Below the pieces are notes generated by a model that searched no databases, was not told the origin of the DNA, and saw nothing but the letters and a program-made list of their open reading frames with translations. Of a DNA stretch of 7,137 nucleotides, positions 6,358 to 7,137 are shown piece by piece; position 1 is the stretch's first letter, and every line of letters starts with the position of its first letter. The stretch comes from Hydrogenophaga sp. Its GTDB lineage: Bacteria; Pseudomonadota; Gammaproteobacteria; Burkholderiales; Burkholderiaceae_C. The position numbers and the translations under genes were made by a program. The stretch spans positions 1-7,137 of the forward strand of contig JALOSN010000341.1 of the NCBI GenBank assembly GCA_025458415.1, written 5' to 3'.

Positions 6358-7137
6358 AGCCGGATACCGCTGCAACCTGACCGAGCTGGACGAGGACCGC
6401 CTCCCGGCCTCCGGTGACGTGACGGTCCGGGTCGACTGGTCGACCATCAACTACAAGGACGGATTGGCCATCACGGGGCGTTCCCCGGTGGTGCGCAGCT
6501 TCCCCATGGTGCCGGGCATCGACTTCGCGGGCACCGTGGTGCACAGCGGGCATCCGCGCTGGAGGGCTGGCGATGCGGTGGTGCTCAACGGATTTGGCGT
6601 CGGCGAGACCCATTGGGGCGGACTTGCTCAGATGGCACGTGTCAAGGGTGACTGGCTGGTGGCGTTGCCCGACGGCCTGAGCGCCCAAGAGGCCATGGCC
6701 ATCGGTACCGCTGGCTACACCGCCATGCTGTGTGTCATGGCGCTGGAGCGGCACTGGCTCGAGGCCGGTGTTTCGCCGGGCTCGGGTGAGGTGCTGGTGA
6801 CGGGGGCCAGCGGCGGCGTGGGCGGCGTGGCCATTGCGCTGCTGGCCGCGGCCGGTCACACGGTGGTGGCGTCCACCGGTCGGCCGCAGGAGGCCGATTA
6901 CCTCAAGGGTCTGGGTGCCGCCGAGGTCATCGACCGCGCCACCTTGTCTGCTCCGGGCAAGCCGCTGCAGAAGGAGCGCTGGATCGGCGTGGTCGATGCG
7001 GTGGGCAGCCACACCCTCGCCAACGCCTGTGCCTCGACCCGCTACGGCGGTGCCGTGACTGCCTGTGGTCTGGCACAGGGCATGGATCTGCCGGCCAGCG
7101 TGGCACCGTTCATTCTGCGGGGTGTCACCCTCTACGG
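6323..7137 (+). CDS. acuI: Acrylyl-CoA reductase (NADPH), AcuI/YhdH family (3' end beyond window)
   Basis: This is a zinc-independent medium-chain dehydrogenase/reductase of the AcuI/YhdH group. Characterised members reduce acrylyl-CoA to propionyl-CoA with NADPH in the cytoplasm, which detoxifies acrylyl-CoA in DMSP, acrylate and 3-hydroxypropionate metabolism. Here 271 codons are present and open to the right edge, about 80-85% of the usual 325-330. Visible features are STINYKDGLAITGR (40-53), MVPGIDFAG (62-70), RAGDAVV (81-87), the nucleotide-binding turn VTGASGGVGGVA (159-170), STGR (184-187), typical of a loop contacting the NADPH phosphate, and YLKGLGA (193-199). No zinc-ligand cysteine pattern is seen. 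The frame is undamaged. The gene overlaps the small membrane protein gene upstream and appears to share an operon with the acyl-CoA synthetase. The family call is firm; the physiological substrate is inferred from the family, since some members are annotated only as quinone oxidoreductases. Confidence 0.9.
   Translation, partial: MFKCLLIDRSDEAGYRCNLTELDEDRLPASGDVTVRVDWSTINYKDGLAITGRSPVVRSFPMVPGIDFAGTVVHSGHPRWRAGDAVVLNGFGVGETHWGGLAQMARVKGDWLVALPDGLSAQEAMAIGTAGYTAMLCVMALERHWLEAGVSPGSGEVLVTGASGGVGGVAIALLAAAGHTVVASTGRPQEADYLKGLGAAEVIDRATLSAPGKPLQKERWIGVVDAVGSHTLANACASTRYGGAVTACGLAQGMDLPASVAPFILRGVTLY

Noticed and set aside
1..7137. CRISPR arrays, insertion sequences, tRNA or rRNA genes, phage genes
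   Set aside because: No repeat-spacer pattern, transposase, terminal inverted repeats or RNA gene fold was seen on either strand.

Overview
The window looks like the chromosome of a GC-rich betaproteobacterium, most likely order Burkholderiales and family Comamonadaceae. This is inferred from base composition, protein style and gene arrangement; no taxonomic marker is present. It holds two divergent transcription units separated by about 355 bp.

Left unit (minus strand, about 1-4094): a general L-amino-acid ABC importer of the Aap type in the order aapJ-aapQ-aapM-aapP. It encodes a periplasmic binding protein, two inner-membrane permeases and an ATPase that runs off the left edge. The permeases are intact. 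The binding-protein gene reads cleanly in two frames with a short conserved stretch missing at the junction (about 3510). The ATPase gene carries an exact in-frame 21-bp tandem duplication. Two stem-loops lie between aapJ and aapQ; the first resembles a weak terminator and could set binding-protein level above permease level.

Middle (4095-4449): a gene-free divergent intergenic region. It holds a 7+5+7 inverted repeat (4224-4242), a weak NtrC-like dyad (4140-4156), and a convincing intrinsic terminator (4378-4420) that points leftward although no minus-strand gene lies to its right.

Right unit (plus strand, 4450 to the right edge): an acyl-CoA synthetase gene, a 90-residue two-helix membrane protein of unknown function, and an AcuI/YhdH-type acrylyl-CoA reductase that is cut by the right edge. 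The synthetase gene reads in three successive frames, broken near 4876 and 5882, with codons missing at both junctions. The tight spacing suggests one operon that activates an acid to its CoA thioester and reduces an enoyl/acrylyl-CoA, but the substrate is not shown by the sequence.

The most notable pattern is that four short length changes (three frame-shifting losses of about 30-65 nt and one 21-bp gain) hit three otherwise well-preserved genes within about 5.3 kb, with no other damage seen. They could be recent real lesions or assembly errors. I did not find a convincing new biological system here.
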